A stretch of DNA of 64,000 bases from Zygnema cylindricum (lineage: Eukaryota; Streptophyta; Zygnematophyceae; Zygnematales; Zygnemataceae): contig JBBHKE010001564.1 of assembly GCA_037447655.1 (NCBI GenBank), positions 180,183 to 244,182 of the forward strand. Reading direction: 5' to 3'. Below the pieces are notes generated by a model. It ran no database searches and was not told the origin of the DNA. It was given only the letters and a program-made list of their open reading frames with translations. This document shows, in pieces, positions 63,742-64,000 of this stretch. The position numbers and the translations under genes are program-made. Every line of letters begins with the position of its first letter. Positions within the stretch are counted from its first letter, which is position 1.

Positions 63742-63918
63742 GGGGGATGGAGGAAGTTATTTTTAGTCCAGGAATCTAAATCCTCTCCCCCTCCCATATT
63801 AAAGGGCCTTTATCCCTCTCTAAAACCCTATAAAAAAGGAGATTTGAAAGTTTCTGACAAACACACCATCCATTTCCAGCTATACGGAAACCCGAAAGGA
63901 AAACCTGCTCTCTGTGAG

Positions 63919-64000
<82 letters not shown>
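63306..64000. other. RSH intron 21 (partial) with CT tracts and a possible exon
   Basis: (CT)n runs lie at about 63655-63739 and 63921-64000. Between them, after CATTTCCAG at 63880, a short open stretch reads LYGNPKGKPALCE and ends GAG|TCTATC before the CT run. It does not continue RSH exon 21 in phase and has no clear homology. Two degenerate copies of AACTGATAAAAATGAACTGGTA-type sequence lie at 63350-63430. Confidence 0.4.

Noticed and set aside
63881-63920. LYGNPKGKPALCE as the next RSH exon
   Set aside because: The phase needed after 63305 gives a stop within 14 codons, and the sequence does not resemble an ACT domain.

Overview
The window looks like nuclear DNA of a photosynthetic eukaryote of the plant lineage, most likely a green or streptophyte alga; I cannot name the species. 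Every recognisable protein is closest to land-plant families: an RSH1-type RelA/SpoT homologue, ketol-acid reductoisomerase (KARI), a NiaP-like MFS carrier, a triose-phosphate-translocator (TPT) family carrier, a plant RING-CH protein, a Yippee protein and a phytepsin-type aspartic protease exon. Genes are intron-rich with standard GT..AG introns. Non-coding DNA is AT-rich and full of pyrimidine tracts, minisatellites and small inverted-repeat elements.

Layout. 454-518: one aspartic protease exon. 2061-8060 (+): TPT-family carrier, N-terminus not fully found. 9936-12670 (+): membrane-anchored SGNH-hydrolase-like protein, two exons. 13886-17005 (-): RING-CH membrane protein, seven exons. 18123-22698 (+): NiaP-like carrier that stops before its last membrane segments. 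22775-26550 (+): KARI, C-terminal two thirds only, joined to the carrier by a 76-base pyrimidine-rich intron. 26551-35698: no gene; several inverted-repeat element families. 35699-37446 (+): Yippee-like protein. 37447-42758: no gene. 42759-63305 (+): RSH1-like (p)ppGpp metabolism protein, 21 exons, ACT region not reached.

The genes are unrelated neighbours rather than a cluster. RSH and KARI are expected plastid proteins (stringent response and branched-chain amino acid synthesis); the two carriers and the RING protein are membrane proteins.

Most notable signal: many introns contain decayed copies of the adjoining exon edge together with its splice site. The copies lie downstream of 5' splice sites in the TPT, KARI and RSH genes, and upstream of some 3' splice sites. 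In RSH intron 20 the donor region has become an array of about two dozen copies over roughly 750 bases. A second major signal is the carrier/KARI junction, where half of each gene is missing across a CCCT-type tract: either an assembly join or a real fusion.
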